DNA of 64,000 nt, taken from the NCBI RefSeq assembly GCF_918731615.1, contig NZ_OU957226.1:248001-312000 (forward strand), given 5' to 3'. The notes under the pieces were generated by a model that saw only the letters and a program-made list of their open reading frames with translations, had not been told where the DNA came from and made no database searches. Within the stretch, counting starts at the first letter, position 1, and each line of letters opens with the position of its first letter. The position numbers and the translations under genes were made by a program. This document shows, piece after piece, positions 52,121 to 61,075 of this stretch. The DNA is from Flavobacterium sp. CECT 9288. Lineage in GTDB: Bacteria; Bacteroidota; Bacteroidia; Flavobacteriales; Flavobacteriaceae.

Positions 52121-52232
52121 GCCCGCGTGAGGGATAGTAGTGGAAAGCCCGCTGGTCAATGGAGTGCTAACGGAATTGATTGAGGACTTGAAACGAATAG
52201 CCCGACCCGACTTTTTTTGGAGGGACACGCCC
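52121..52232 (+). repeat. Structured intergenic repeat, variant C
   Basis: Starts GCCCGCGTGAGGGATAGTAG, with TGGAAAGCCC, later GGACTTGAAACGAATAGCCC, and ends GGGACACGCCC. The inner parts GATAGTAGTGGAAA and AACG-ATAGC match copies A, B and D; the outer part differs, so it is a related subfamily. It ends 107 bases before the second metH gene. Confidence 0.6.
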
Positions 52233-52339
52233 AAAAATGAATTGAAATAAAATGGTAAGGTTTCGAAAACTTTGCAATAAATAAAAAAATAAAAACTCAG
52301 TCTAAGTTTCTTAGTAACGGAGTAACTCAAAATAAAGAA

Positions 52340-55018
52340 ATGGCAGAAAAAAGAAGAAACCTAGTATTATCAGGATTAGAACCCTTAATCATTACGCCGG
52401 AAAGTGTATTTGTGAATGTAGGGGAACGAACCAATGTGACGGGTTCGAGAAAATTTCTTCGATTGATTAAGGAAGAAAAATACGATGACGCGCTTGATAT
52501 TGCGCGCCAGCAAGTAGAAGGCGGTGCACAAATCATCGATATCAATATGGATGAAGGAATGCTTGATGGCGCATATGCGATGACAAAATTCCTGAATTTA
52601 ATTGCGGCTGAACCGGATATTTCGCGTGTGCCGATTATGATTGACAGCTCAAAATGGGAAATCATTGAGGCCGGTTTGAAAGTCGTACAAGGGAAATGTG
52701 TAGTGAATTCGATTTCGTTGAAAGAAGGCGAAGAAGCTTTTATTCACCATGCTAAATTGATCAAGCGTTACGGAGCGGCGGTAATTGTGATGGCTTTTGA
52801 CGAAGTGGGTCAGGCGGATAATTACGAAAGGCGTGTTGAAATTTGTCAGCGTTCGTATGATATTTTGGTGGGAATTGGATTTCCGCCGCAAGATATCATC
52901 TTCGATTTGAATATTTTTCCAGTAGCAACAGGTATGGAAGAGCACCGCTTGAATGCGTTGGATTTCTTTAGAGGAACCAAGTGGGTTCGCGAAAATTTAC
53001 CACACGCTCACATCAGTGGTGGGGTGAGTAACGTTTCGTTTTCATTTAGAGGGAACGACACGGTTCGGGAAGCGATGCACTCGGTTTTCTTGTACCACGC
53101 CATTCAAAACGGAATGACAATGGGGATTGTAAACCCAGAAATGTTGACTATTTATGACGATATTCCAAAGGATTTATTGGAACATGTTGAAGATGTGATT
53201 CTGGATCGTCGCGACGATGCGACTGAGCGTTTGCTTGATTTTGCCGAGAATGTAAAAGGAGATGGTACAAAAACCAATGAAGCAGTAGTTCAAGAATGGC
53301 GTTCAGGAACCGTTCAAGAAAGAATCACGCACTCATTAGTAAAAGGAGTGGATGCGTTTATTGAAGAAGATGTTGAAGAAGCGCGGCAAGCTGCTACAAA
53401 ACCCATTGAGGTGATCGAAATCAACTTGATGACGGGAATGAATGTTGTGGGTGATTTGTTTGGTTCGGGTAAAATGTTTTTGCCACAAGTGGTGAAATCG
53501 GCACGTGTGATGAAAAAAGCAGTAGCTTATCTTTTGCCGTTTATTGAAGCGGCAAAGCAAGTTGGGGACAAATCTGGGAACGGAAAAATCCTGATGGCTA
53601 CCGTAAAAGGTGATGTTCATGATATTGGAAAAAATATAGTTTCGGTGGTACTGGCTTGTAATAATTATGAGATTGTCGATTTAGGTGTAATGGTGCCTCC
53701 AGAAAAAATCATTGCTGCAGCTATTGAGCACGAAGTAGATATTATTGGATTGAGTGGATTAATTACGCCATCTCTTGACGAAATGGTGTATCTCGCTAAG
53801 GAATTGGATAAAAGAGGATTGAAAATTCCAGTCATGATTGGCGGTGCTACAACTTCGCGTGCGCATACAGCCGTGAAAATTGCGCCTCAATACAGCCAAA
53901 CGGTAATTCACGTTAACGATGCATCGAGAGCGGTAACGGTAGCGGGTAATTTATTGGATCACAACCGAAAAATATATGCAAGTGATATTCGTGCCGAATA
54001 CGATGCGTTTAGAGAAACGTTTTTGAATCGTTCCCGCGACAAGAATTTCTTGACCATTGAGCAAGCCCGAAAGAATAAATTGCAATTGGATTGGGATAAT
54101 TTTACGCCCGTGAAACCTAAAGTAATTGGCAAGCAAATCGTAGAAGTAGATTTAGAAACTTTAGTACCATATATCGATTGGACGCCGTTTTTTAGAACTT
54201 GGGAATTGTTTGGAAAATATCCAGCTATTTTAACTGATGAGGTAGTAGGCGAACAAGCGACTTCGGTTTTTGCGGATGCACAAGCAATGTTGAAAGTGAT
54301 TTTGGAGGAGAAAAAGTTAACAGCGAAAGGCGTTTACGGAATTTTTCCGGCGAATCAAATCAATGATGATGATATTGAGTTGCAACCAATAACCGATAAC
54401 TCACAACCGATAACTTTTTTAACCCTTCGCCAACAATCTCAAAAAACCAAAGGTGCGCCTAACATCGCTTTGTCTGATTTTATTGCGCCAAAAGAAAGTG
54501 GGAAAGTGGATTATATGGGAGCTTTTTGTGTAACCACTGGTTTTGGTGTGGACGAATGGGCGGCAGAATTTGAAAAGGATTTAGATGATTATAATTCGAT
54601 TATGGTGAAAGCGCTTGCTGATCGTTTCGCAGAGGCTTTTGCTGAATATTTGCACGAGAAAGTGCGTAAAGAATTTTGGGGTTATGCCGCAAACGAAGAT
54701 TTATCTACCGAAGATATGATTGATGAGGTTTATAAAGGAATTCGACCAGCACCAGGATATCCAGCTTGTCCGGATCATTTAGAGAAACCCACGATTTGGA
54801 AGTTATTAAATGTTGCGGAAGAAATTGGAGTAACCTTAACCGAAAGTATGGCTATGTGGCCGGCTTCATCAGTATCGGGTTATTACTTTGGGAATCCAGA
54901 AAGTAAGTATTTTGGACTCGGAAAAATTAAAGAAGACCAAGTAATTGACTACGCCAAACGAAGAAATGTTTCGACCGATGTAGCCATGAAATGGTTGAAC
55001 CCGAATATAGCAGACTAA
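52340..55018 (+). CDS. metH: Methionine synthase, folate/cobalamin/activation part
   Basis: Holds MetH domains 2-4 in 892 residues: pterin-binding ([15 protein letters not shown] near residue 25; [12 protein letters not shown]), the cap and cobalamin domain with the B12 ligand His in [16 protein letters not shown] (about 425), [12 protein letters not shown] and [16 protein letters not shown], and the SAM-dependent activation domain ([32 protein letters not shown]). With the 333-residue protein upstream the total nearly equals E. coli MetH (1227). An 11-base direct repeat AACCGATAACT (54391, 54405) encodes a short variable stretch near residue 685. Confidence 0.94.
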   Translation: MAEKRRNLVLSGLEPLIITPESVFVNVGERTNVTGSRKFLRLIKEEKYDDALDIARQQVEGGAQIIDINMDEGMLDGAYAMTKFLNLIAAEPDISRVPIMIDSSKWEIIEAGLKVVQGKCVVNSISLKEGEEAFIHHAKLIKRYGAAVIVMAFDEVGQADNYERRVEICQRSYDILVGIGFPPQDIIFDLNIFPVATGMEEHRLNALDFFRGTKWVRENLPHAHISGGVSNVSFSFRGNDTVREAMHSVFLYHAIQNGMTMGIVNPEMLTIYDDIPKDLLEHVEDVILDRRDDATERLLDFAENVKGDGTKTNEAVVQEWRSGTVQERITHSLVKGVDAFIEEDVEEARQAATKPIEVIEINLMTGMNVVGDLFGSGKMFLPQVVKSARVMKKAVAYLLPFIEAAKQVGDKSGNGKILMATVKGDVHDIGKNIVSVVLACNNYEIVDLGVMVPPEKIIAAAIEHEVDIIGLSGLITPSLDEMVYLAKELDKRGLKIPVMIGGATTSRAHTAVKIAPQYSQTVIHVNDASRAVTVAGNLLDHNRKIYASDIRAEYDAFRETFLNRSRDKNFLTIEQARKNKLQLDWDNFTPVKPKVIGKQIVEVDLETLVPYIDWTPFFRTWELFGKYPAILTDEVVGEQATSVFADAQAMLKVILEEKKLTAKGVYGIFPANQINDDDIELQPITDNSQPITFLTLRQQSQKTKGAPNIALSDFIAPKESGKVDYMGAFCVTTGFGVDEWAAEFEKDLDDYNSIMVKALADRFAEAFAEYLHEKVRKEFWGYAANEDLSTEDMIDEVYKGIRPAPGYPACPDHLEKPTIWKLLNVAEEIGVTLTESMAMWPASSVSGYYFGNPESKYFGLGKIKEDQVIDYAKRRNVSTDVAMKWLNPNIAD

Positions 55019-55098
55019 TTTAGTCATAAAGTCAAAAGTCATAAAGTCTAAAACAGACTTGGCTTTCGACTTTTGACTCTCAAACTTTAAGACTTAAA
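55019..55098. repeat. Inverted AAAGTC spacer before metF
   Basis: AAAGTCAAAAGTCATAAAGTC at the left (written in part) faces CTTTCGACTTTTGACTCTC and TTAAGACTT at the right, ending just before the metF ATG. Same type as between etfB and etfA. Confidence 0.6.
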
Positions 55099-56055
55099 AT
55101 GAAAGTAACACAACATATAGAAAAAGCAAAAGGAGAAACTTTGTTTTCATTTGAAATTATCCCTCCTCAAAAAGGGAAAAGTATTCAAGAATTGTATGAC
55201 AACATTGACCCGCTGATGGAGTTCAAACCGCCATTTATTGATGTGACTACCTCACGTGAGGAGTTTATTTATGTGGATAAAGGCAATGGTTTATTGGATA
55301 AAAAGCTAACCAGAATGCGACCAGGAACCCTTGGAATTTGCGCTTCGATAACACACAAATACAACGTAGATACGGTGCCTCATGTATTGTGCGGTGGTTT
55401 TACCAAAGAAGAAACAGAGTACTTACTAGTAGATTGTCATTATCTGGGCATCAATAATGTGATGGCGTTGCGTGGTGATGCTATGAAGGACGAACAATCC
55501 TTTGTTCCAAAAGTGGGAGGTAATCACTTTGCTATTGATCTAGTGCAGCAAATCAAATTATTGAACGAAGGCAAGTATTTGCATGAAGTGATGCATGTGG
55601 ATAATAAGGCTGATTTTTGTATTGGTGTGGCTGGATATCCTGAAAAACATTTGGAATCTCCATCCTTACTGTCCGATTTGAAAAGGTTAAAAGAAAAAGT
55701 GGATGCGGGTGCTGATTATGTGGTGACACAAATGTTTTTTGATAATGCTAAATATTTTGAATTTGTTGCCAAAGCCAGAGAAATGGGAATTACAGTACCT
55801 ATTATTCCGGGCATTAAGCCACTGGCGGTACAAAGGCATTTGCAAATTTTGCCGCAAATATTCCGAATTGATTTGCCAGAAGATTTAATTGATGCAGTAG
55901 ACAAATGCAAAACAAATGCCGATGTGAAACAAGTGGGAATTGAATGGGCTATTCAGCAATCCCGCGAACTAAAGGCTGCAGGAGTTCCTGTTTTGCATTA
56001 TTATTCGATGGGTAAATCAGAAAATATTCGCCAAATTGCGAGTCAACTTTTTTAG
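55099..56055 (+). CDS. metF: Methylenetetrahydrofolate reductase
   Basis: FAD enzyme reducing methylene- to methyltetrahydrofolate, the methyl donor of MetH encoded just upstream. 318 residues. Family motifs: LFSFEIIPPQKGKSIQELYD (residues 16-35; the catalytic Glu of SFEIIPP), DVTTSREEF, YLGINNVMALRGDAMKDEQ, GVAGYPEKHLESPS and DYVVTQMFFDNAKYFEFV. It ends at a strong terminator shared with gldA. Confidence 0.95.
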   Translation: MKVTQHIEKAKGETLFSFEIIPPQKGKSIQELYDNIDPLMEFKPPFIDVTTSREEFIYVDKGNGLLDKKLTRMRPGTLGICASITHKYNVDTVPHVLCGGFTKEETEYLLVDCHYLGINNVMALRGDAMKDEQSFVPKVGGNHFAIDLVQQIKLLNEGKYLHEVMHVDNKADFCIGVAGYPEKHLESPSLLSDLKRLKEKVDAGADYVVTQMFFDNAKYFEFVAKAREMGITVPIIPGIKPLAVQRHLQILPQIFRIDLPEDLIDAVDKCKTNADVKQVGIEWAIQQSRELKAAGVPVLHYYSMGKSENIRQIASQLF

Positions 56056-56075
56056 CAATTTATTCTTTATAGTTT

Positions 56076-56116
56076 AAAAGCTTCCAGTTCGCCTTGGAGA
56101 ACTGGAAGCTTTTTTT
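56076..56116. terminator. Bidirectional terminator between metF and gldA
   Basis: AAAAGCTTCCAGTTC / GAACTGGAAGCTTTT, a perfect 15-bp stem with an 8-base loop, T tract on one side and A tract on the other. Confidence 0.92.
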
Positions 56117-56158
56117 ATAATTTGTATTTTATTCGAGAATATAACTGAACACTGCCAA

Positions 56159-57055
56159 CTATTTCGTAATCTCTCTAAACACCGCTTCTAAATTTTTATT
56201 CTTTTGATTGAGTTGTAAAGTTTTCAAACCATTGTTTTGAGCAAAATCAAAGACTACAGAACGCATGTCTTTATCTGATTTAAAAGTCAGTTCCCACATC
56301 ATATCGTGAACATTTACATACGAAACAAGATTTTCAATTTTAGAAATCAATTGTTCCTCGACTTGAAAATCAAATTCCACTTCAATGACTTGTTCTTTAT
56401 CTTCAGAAATTAAGTTGTCTAGTTTTTTATCAGTAACAATTTTTCCATTGTTGATGATGATTACGCGATCACAAATTGCCTCAACCTCTTGCATAATGTG
56501 TGTAGAAAGAAAAACAGTCTTGTCTTTTCCCACGTTTTTAATTACGTTTCTAATCTCCATCAACTGATTCGGATCTAAACCAGTTGTAGGCTCATCCAGG
56601 ATTAAAACATCAGGATTATGCAGTAACGCATTGGCCAATCCCACACGCTGGCGGTACCCTTTAGAGAGTTGGCCTATTTTTTTGTGGCTTTCGGTACTTA
56701 AACCAGTCAATTGAATTACCTCTTCGATTCGAGATTTGGCAACTTTGTACACATCAGCGTTAAAGGCTAAATATTCACGAACATACAAATCCAAATACAA
56801 CGGATTGTGCTCCGGCAAGTACCCAATAGAAAGTTGTACGGCTTTTGGATTGGTGTTTACATCCTGCCCGTTTACCGTGGCAGTTCCTTCATCAGCGGTA
56901 ATGTAGGTAGTTAAAATTTTCATCAAAGTCGATTTTCCAGCTCCATTTGGACCTAAAAAACCAACAATTTCTCCTTTGTTAATTGAAAATGAAATGTTAT
57001 CTAATGCTTTTTGAGCACCGTAGCTTTTGGAAATGTTATTTACTGCTATTGACAT
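56159..57055 (-). CDS. gldA: Gliding-motility ABC transporter ATPase GldA
   Basis: ATP-binding subunit of the GldA-FG ABC transporter associated with flavobacterial gliding. 298 residues. ABC motifs: Walker A GFLGPNGAGKSTLMKIL (residues 33-49), Q-loop region GYLPEHNPLYLDLYVREYL, signature QLSKGYRQRVGLANALL, Walker B VLILDEPTTGLDP and the switch His in LSTHIMQEV. The close resemblance of the N-terminal two thirds to F. johnsoniae GldA, as I remember it, drives the name. gldF and gldG are not in the window. Confidence 0.85.
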   Translation of the reverse strand: MSIAVNNISKSYGAQKALDNISFSINKGEIVGFLGPNGAGKSTLMKILTTYITADEGTATVNGQDVNTNPKAVQLSIGYLPEHNPLYLDLYVREYLAFNADVYKVAKSRIEEVIQLTGLSTESHKKIGQLSKGYRQRVGLANALLHNPDVLILDEPTTGLDPNQLMEIRNVIKNVGKDKTVFLSTHIMQEVEAICDRVIIINNGKIVTDKKLDNLISEDKEQVIEVEFDFQVEEQLISKIENLVSYVNVHDMMWELTFKSDKDMRSVVFDFAQNNGLKTLQLNQKNKNLEAVFREITK

Positions 57056-57071
57056 GATGAATTATTTGTTG

Positions 57072-57079
57072 CAAAAGTA
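57072..57079 (-). promoter_or_regulatory. Candidate -7 element of gldA
   Basis: TACTTTTG on the minus strand, an exact -7 consensus, 16 bases before the ATG. No TTG at the usual -33 distance. Confidence 0.4.
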
Positions 57080-57189
57080 AACAGAAAATGAATGGATTTG
57101 TTGTTCGATTGCCTACTAATTCATGAATAATTTTTTCACGAATAGTTGCGAGTACTTCTATTCGAAATGATAAAAAAGTAGCATTGTGA

Positions 57190-57221
57190 TTGCACCGCTA
57201 TCATTTAGATTTCTATATTTA
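57190..57221 (+). promoter_or_regulatory. Candidate promoter of the symporter gene
   Basis: TTG (57190-57192), 21 bases, TATATTTA (57214-57221), one mismatch to TAnnTTTG, 22 bases before the ATG. Confidence 0.4.
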
Positions 57222-57243
57222 CTAAAAATAGCTCAAAAGACAC

Positions 57244-58491
57244 ATGAAAGACATAGGATCAGGAGGTTTCTTGAAAAATTACAAAAGTATTATGTTGCTT
57301 CTTGGTGGTATCCTTGCAGGAAGTATATTAGGTTTGGTTTTTGGTAAAGAGGTGGAGGTTTTGAAACCTTTGGGAGACATTTTTCTAAATTTGTTGTTTA
57401 CGGCTATCATTCCATTAGTGTTTTTTACCATATCGGCATCAATTGCTACTTTAGAAAAAACCGAAAAACTAGGAAAGTTATTCTTAATCGTAATTGGAGT
57501 CTTTTTGTTTACGGTCTTGGTTTCTGCAATCCTTATGGTAGTTGGAGTTTTGATTTTTCCAATCCATCAAGATATTATCATTTCTAAAATTCCGTTAGAA
57601 ATTGTAGCCGAAAATAGTACTGGCTCCCAGATAACCCAATTGCTAACCACAGGAGATTTTTATGAATTGTTGTCCCGGAAAAACATGTTGGCACTCATTC
57701 TTTTTTCCTTTTTAGTAGGCTTTGCCAGCTTACAATCTGGTGAAAAAGGCAATGATTTCAGTAGGTTTTTACAATCTGGTAACGAAGTAATGAAACAATT
57801 GCTTCACATTATTATGCAAACAGCGCCTGTAGGTTTAGGTGCCTATTTTGCTTATCAGGTGGGTATTTTTGGTCCGCAATTGTTTGGTGCTTATGCCAAG
57901 CCGCTAGGGCTTTATTATGCTGTTTGTGCTTTTTACTTCATCGTATTCTTTAGTTTGTATGCCTACATGGCGGGTGGCAAATTAGGGTTTAAAGTGTTTT
58001 GGAAAAACAACATAACACCTTCGTTAACAGCCATTGGTACGTGCAGTAGTATTGCTACCATTCCTGCCAATCTTGACGGTGCCGAAAAAATGAATATTCC
58101 TGCTCACATTAGGAATGTCGTTATTCCATTGGGTGCACCCTTGCATAAAGATGGTTCGAGTATGTCCTCCATTATCAAGATAGCCGTTATTTTTGCCATG
58201 TTTGGTAAGGATTTTACGGATCCAATTACGATTCTCACCGCTTTGGGAATTACAGTTGTGGTTTCTGTTGTAGAGGGCGGAATTCCTAATGGCGGCTACA
58301 TAGGCGAAATCCTAGCCATAACAGTTTATGGTTTCCCTATGGAACAAGCTTTGCCAGCAGCAATGATTATTGGAACTTTGGTGGATCCAATGGCAACTTT
58401 ATTAAATGCTAATGGAGATTTGATTTCGGCAATGTTAGTGGCAAGAATTGCTGAAGGGAAAAAGTGGCTTTCTGAAAAAGTTCTAGTGTAA
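57244..58491 (+). CDS. Dicarboxylate/amino acid:cation symporter
   Basis: Inner-membrane secondary transporter of the DAACS (SDF/GltP) family that takes up glutamate/aspartate or C4-dicarboxylates with Na+ or H+. 415 residues, with about eight hydrophobic helices plus the re-entrant hairpins: the Ser-rich GTCSSIATIPANLDGAEKMN (partly about 262-281), PLGAPLHKDGSSMSSIIKIA (with KDGSS where many members have MDG), GGIPNGGYIGEIL, and MIIGTLVDPMATLLNANGD, where the last Asp/Asn bind substrate. The substrate is not decidable. Confidence 0.9.
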   Translation: MKDIGSGGFLKNYKSIMLLLGGILAGSILGLVFGKEVEVLKPLGDIFLNLLFTAIIPLVFFTISASIATLEKTEKLGKLFLIVIGVFLFTVLVSAILMVVGVLIFPIHQDIIISKIPLEIVAENSTGSQITQLLTTGDFYELLSRKNMLALILFSFLVGFASLQSGEKGNDFSRFLQSGNEVMKQLLHIIMQTAPVGLGAYFAYQVGIFGPQLFGAYAKPLGLYYAVCAFYFIVFFSLYAYMAGGKLGFKVFWKNNITPSLTAIGTCSSIATIPANLDGAEKMNIPAHIRNVVIPLGAPLHKDGSSMSSIIKIAVIFAMFGKDFTDPITILTALGITVVVSVVEGGIPNGGYIGEILAITVYGFPMEQALPAAMIIGTLVDPMATLLNANGDLISAMLVARIAEGKKWLSEKVLV

Positions 58492-58660
58492 ATCACTTTC
58501 AATATTGTGTGTTGCAGCATTACTAAGGCTTGTTTTTACCTTACAATGCAAGAATTACCGTTGTATGAATGGTATTTTTAAAGCCTTTTTTTAAACATTA
58601 CATAATTAATAACCAACTTTTTAGCGAATCTCTTTTTTGTGACATAAAATCAACTTTTTT
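58492..58660. other. Intergenic region before the aromatic operon
   Basis: AT-rich, with no gene or terminator recognised. The following 220 bases hold the promoter, leader peptide and attenuator of the aromatic operon. Confidence 0.5.
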
Positions 58661-58692
58661 TTGGGTGCAGTAAAAAAATATGTATATATTCG
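58661..58692 (+). promoter_or_regulatory. Promoter of the aromatic amino acid operon
   Basis: TTG (58661-58663) at the end of a T run, 21 bases, TATATTCG (58685-58692), one mismatch to TAnnTTTG. The leader ATG is 31 bases further. Confidence 0.5.
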
Positions 58693-58723
58693 CAAAGTAA
58701 TAAATACAAAAAAAGACAACATC

Positions 58724-58804
58724 ATGTTGAATAACCGATTTTATTTTAGCAACTCTTATTTTTTCTTCTGGAAGGTAGAAAGGGATTGTTGTATGGTTAT
58801 TTAA
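58724..58804 (+). CDS. Phe/Tyr/Trp-rich leader peptide
   Basis: A 26-codon ORF beginning MLNNR, then FYFSNSYFFFW, then KVERDCCMVI and TAA. Eight of 26 residues are aromatic, five of them in one block of Tyr-Phe-Phe-Phe-Trp at codons 12-16. It stands between a promoter and a terminator upstream of pheA, exactly as in transcription attenuators. Ribosome stalling at these codons when aromatic aminoacyl-tRNA is scarce would free 58782-58789 for the antiterminator. Translation is inferred from this arrangement. Confidence 0.82.
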   Translation: MLNNRFYFSNSYFFFWKVERDCCMVI

Positions 58805-58863
58805 TTAAAAATTAAATTAATATTATAGATATACAATCCCGATGCAAATCGGGATTTTTTTTT
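58782..58863 (+). promoter_or_regulatory. Attenuator: antiterminator and terminator of the aromatic operon
   Basis: Terminator: AATCCCGAT (58835-58843), loop GCAA, ATCGGGATT (58848-58856), then a nine-T run. Antiterminator: GGGATTGT (58782-58789), inside the last codons of the leader, is perfectly complementary to ACAATCCC (58833-58840), which includes most of the terminator's 5' arm. The two structures exclude each other. The T tract ends 17 bases before the pheA ATG. Confidence 0.88.
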
Positions 58864-58880
58864 GCTTAAAAGTGTGTAAA

Positions 58881-59708
58881 ATGAATACAATAATAGGAAT
58901 ACAAGGCATTACGGGCTCGTTTCATCATCAAGTGGCACAAGAATATTTCAATCATGAATTTGTTCTTGACGAGTGTTTGTCTTTTGAGGAATTGGTAGAC
59001 AGCTTGTTAGCAGGCAAGTCAGAGCAAGCAATTATGGCCATCGAAAACTCTATTGCGGGTCCAATTATTCCCAATTATGCCTTAATTGACAAGAATAATT
59101 TACACATAATTGGTGAGCATTATTTGAATATTCATCAAAATTTAATGGCGTTGAAAGGTCAAAAAATTGAAGATATTCTCGAAGTACATTCGCATCCGAT
59201 GGCATTATTACAATGTATGGATTTCTTGAAAAAATATCCCAATATCAAATTGGTTGAGGATAAAGATACTGCTGAGACAGCACGAAGAATTCAAGAAAAA
59301 CAACTGAAAGGAATAGCGGCAATTGCAAGTAAAACAGCTTCGGAAATGTATGATTTGGAAATTATTGCACCAGAAATCCAGACGATTAAGAACAACATGA
59401 CGCGCTTTGTGATTATCAAAAAAGAAAATTCATTTGTTCCTGAAAGTGAAATTAACAGAGCATCGATAAAATTTGAACTGGATCACAAACGCGGGAGTTT
59501 AGCAGCAGTTTTAAACGTAATGAGTGATTGTAAATTGAATTTAACTAAGATTCAATCTTTGCCCAAAATTGAAACACCATGGAAATATTCCTTTTTTGTG
59601 GATGTCACATTTGAGAAATACGAAGATTATGCTAAAGCAAAATCGTTATTGAATATTATGGCCGAATACTTTAAAGTCTTGGGCGAATACAAGAATACTA
59701 AAATATAA
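58881..59708 (+). CDS. pheA: Prephenate dehydratase
   Basis: Converts prephenate to phenylpyruvate for phenylalanine. 275 residues from ATG 58881 (MNTIIGIQGITGSFHHQVA); a longer in-frame opening at 58842 lies in the terminator and is rejected. The PDT domain has AIENSIAGPIIPNYALI and the catalytic NNMTRFVII. The C-terminal ACT domain (HKRGSLAAVLNVMSDCKLNL, TKIQSLP) provides phenylalanine feedback. There is no fused chorismate mutase; that activity is encoded at the end of the operon. Confidence 0.94.
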   Translation: MNTIIGIQGITGSFHHQVAQEYFNHEFVLDECLSFEELVDSLLAGKSEQAIMAIENSIAGPIIPNYALIDKNNLHIIGEHYLNIHQNLMALKGQKIEDILEVHSHPMALLQCMDFLKKYPNIKLVEDKDTAETARRIQEKQLKGIAAIASKTASEMYDLEIIAPEIQTIKNNMTRFVIIKKENSFVPESEINRASIKFELDHKRGSLAAVLNVMSDCKLNLTKIQSLPKIETPWKYSFFVDVTFEKYEDYAKAKSLLNIMAEYFKVLGEYKNTKI

Positions 59709-59751
59709 AGAGCCTCGAGTTACCAAGTTACACAGATATAAAAATTTACAC

Positions 59752-60897
59752 ATGATTACCACAGCAAAGCGTCTCCATATTATTGAAGAATACTATTTCT
59801 CCTCCAAATTGAGAGAAGTAAGGCAACTTGCAGCCGAAGGCAAACCCATCATTAATATGGGAATTGGCAGTCCAGATTTACAACCGGCGCCTGCAATTGT
59901 AGCTGCAATTGTAGCTGCGATGCGAGATGAAAACGCACATCAATACCAGAGTTATCAAGGTTTACCAGAGTTGCGCGAGGGCATGGCTGCTTTTTATGCC
60001 AAAAATTATGGTGTAACACTCAACCCTATAACAGAAATTTTGCCTTTGATGGGTTCTAAGGAAGGAATTATGCACATTTCGCTGGCATTTTTGAATGAAG
60101 GCGATCATGTTTTGATTCCGAATCCAGGTTATCCTACGTACACATCAGTGACCAATTTAGTTGGAGCGGTTCCAGTATATTATGATTTGAAAGAAGGAAA
60201 CCAGTGGGAGCCGGACTTTGAAGCTTTGGAGCAATTGGATTTAACCAAGGTAAAAATCATGTGGATTGGCTATCCGCACATGCCAACGGGAGCTCGTGGT
60301 AGCTTAGAATTGTTTGAAAAATTAGTCGCTTTTGCTGTAAAACATGAAATTTTATTGGTGAACGACAATCCATATAGTTTTGTTTTGAATGACAAGCCGA
60401 TGAGTTTGTTGCAAGTAGAAGGAGCAAAGGATGTAGCTTTAGAACTGAATTCTTTGAGTAAAACTTTTAACATGGCGGGTTGGAGAGTAGGAATGGTGTT
60501 AGGAAACGCCAATGCTATTGATGCGGTTTTGAAAGTAAAAAGCAATATGGATAGCGGCATGTTTTACGGAATTCAAAAAGGAGCTGTTGAAGCTTTAAAA
60601 AGTGATAAGGCTTGGTTTGATGCTATGAATGAAATCTATAAAAAAAGACGAATTGTAACAGAGGAACTCGCTGAAAAATTGGGTTGTAAAGTGTATAAAG
60701 AAGGTGTTGGTTTATTTGTTTGGGCAAAGTTACCCGCTGGAGTTACATCAGCAGAGGTGTTTATTGATAAAATCTTGCATGAGAAATCAATTTTTATTAC
60801 ACCGGGAACTATTTTTGGGAGTAATGGAGAAGGGTACATTCGGTTTGCTTTGTGTGTTGAAGAAGAAAAAATTAGGGAAGCTATCAGTCGATTTTAG
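59752..60897 (+). CDS. Class I/II PLP aminotransferase, probably aromatic
   Basis: Fold-type I aminotransferase of 381 residues. Motifs: INMGIGSPDLQPAPAIVAAI (partly about 34-53), YQSYQGLPELREGMA, NPGYPTYTSVTNL, PLP Lys in LNSLSKTFNMAGWRVGMV, and the Arg in GYIRFALCVEEE that binds the substrate carboxylate. Its place between pheA and tyrA suggests transamination of phenylpyruvate and hydroxyphenylpyruvate. Aspartate or diaminopimelate aminotransferases of the same family are the alternative. A 12-base tandem repeat (GCAATTGTAGCT twice) encodes IVAAIVAA. Confidence 0.87.
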   Translation: MITTAKRLHIIEEYYFSSKLREVRQLAAEGKPIINMGIGSPDLQPAPAIVAAIVAAMRDENAHQYQSYQGLPELREGMAAFYAKNYGVTLNPITEILPLMGSKEGIMHISLAFLNEGDHVLIPNPGYPTYTSVTNLVGAVPVYYDLKEGNQWEPDFEALEQLDLTKVKIMWIGYPHMPTGARGSLELFEKLVAFAVKHEILLVNDNPYSFVLNDKPMSLLQVEGAKDVALELNSLSKTFNMAGWRVGMVLGNANAIDAVLKVKSNMDSGMFYGIQKGAVEALKSDKAWFDAMNEIYKKRRIVTEELAEKLGCKVYKEGVGLFVWAKLPAGVTSAEVFIDKILHEKSIFITPGTIFGSNGEGYIRFALCVEEEKIREAISRF

Positions 60898-60981
60898 TAA
60901 GGACTTGATTAATCTTTCATGTCGTAGAGTTGAAAATAAAGATCATTTTAAGAAAAAAATGTTCTCGAGAACGAAATTCCT

Positions 60982-61055
60982 TAGCCCTGATAGTAGTGGA
61001 AATCCTTTGCTGCCGGTGTTCGGCAGGAAAGATTGCAACGGATAGCAGGATAAGC
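60982..61055 (+). repeat. Structured intergenic repeat, copy D
   Basis: AGCCCTGATAGTAGTGGAAA, an inner hairpin (CTTTGCTGCCG with CGGCAGGAAAG), GATTGCAACGGATAGCAGGA, AAGC. Outer stem CCTG/CAGG as in copy B. It fills the aminotransferase/tyrA gap on the coding strand and ends 21 bases before tyrA. Confidence 0.7.
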
Positions 61056-61075
61056 TTCGGATAAAAAACAGAAAA

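Noticed and set aside
50368..55018. metH as a frameshifted or broken pseudogene
   Set aside because: The two parts are cut at a domain border, each has its own start, and they are separated by another gene and repeats. The active-site residues of both are intact.
58842..58880. Thirteen-residue N-terminal extension of prephenate dehydratase
   Set aside because: The extension is read from the attenuator terminator and its T tract; the conserved protein begins at ATG 58881.
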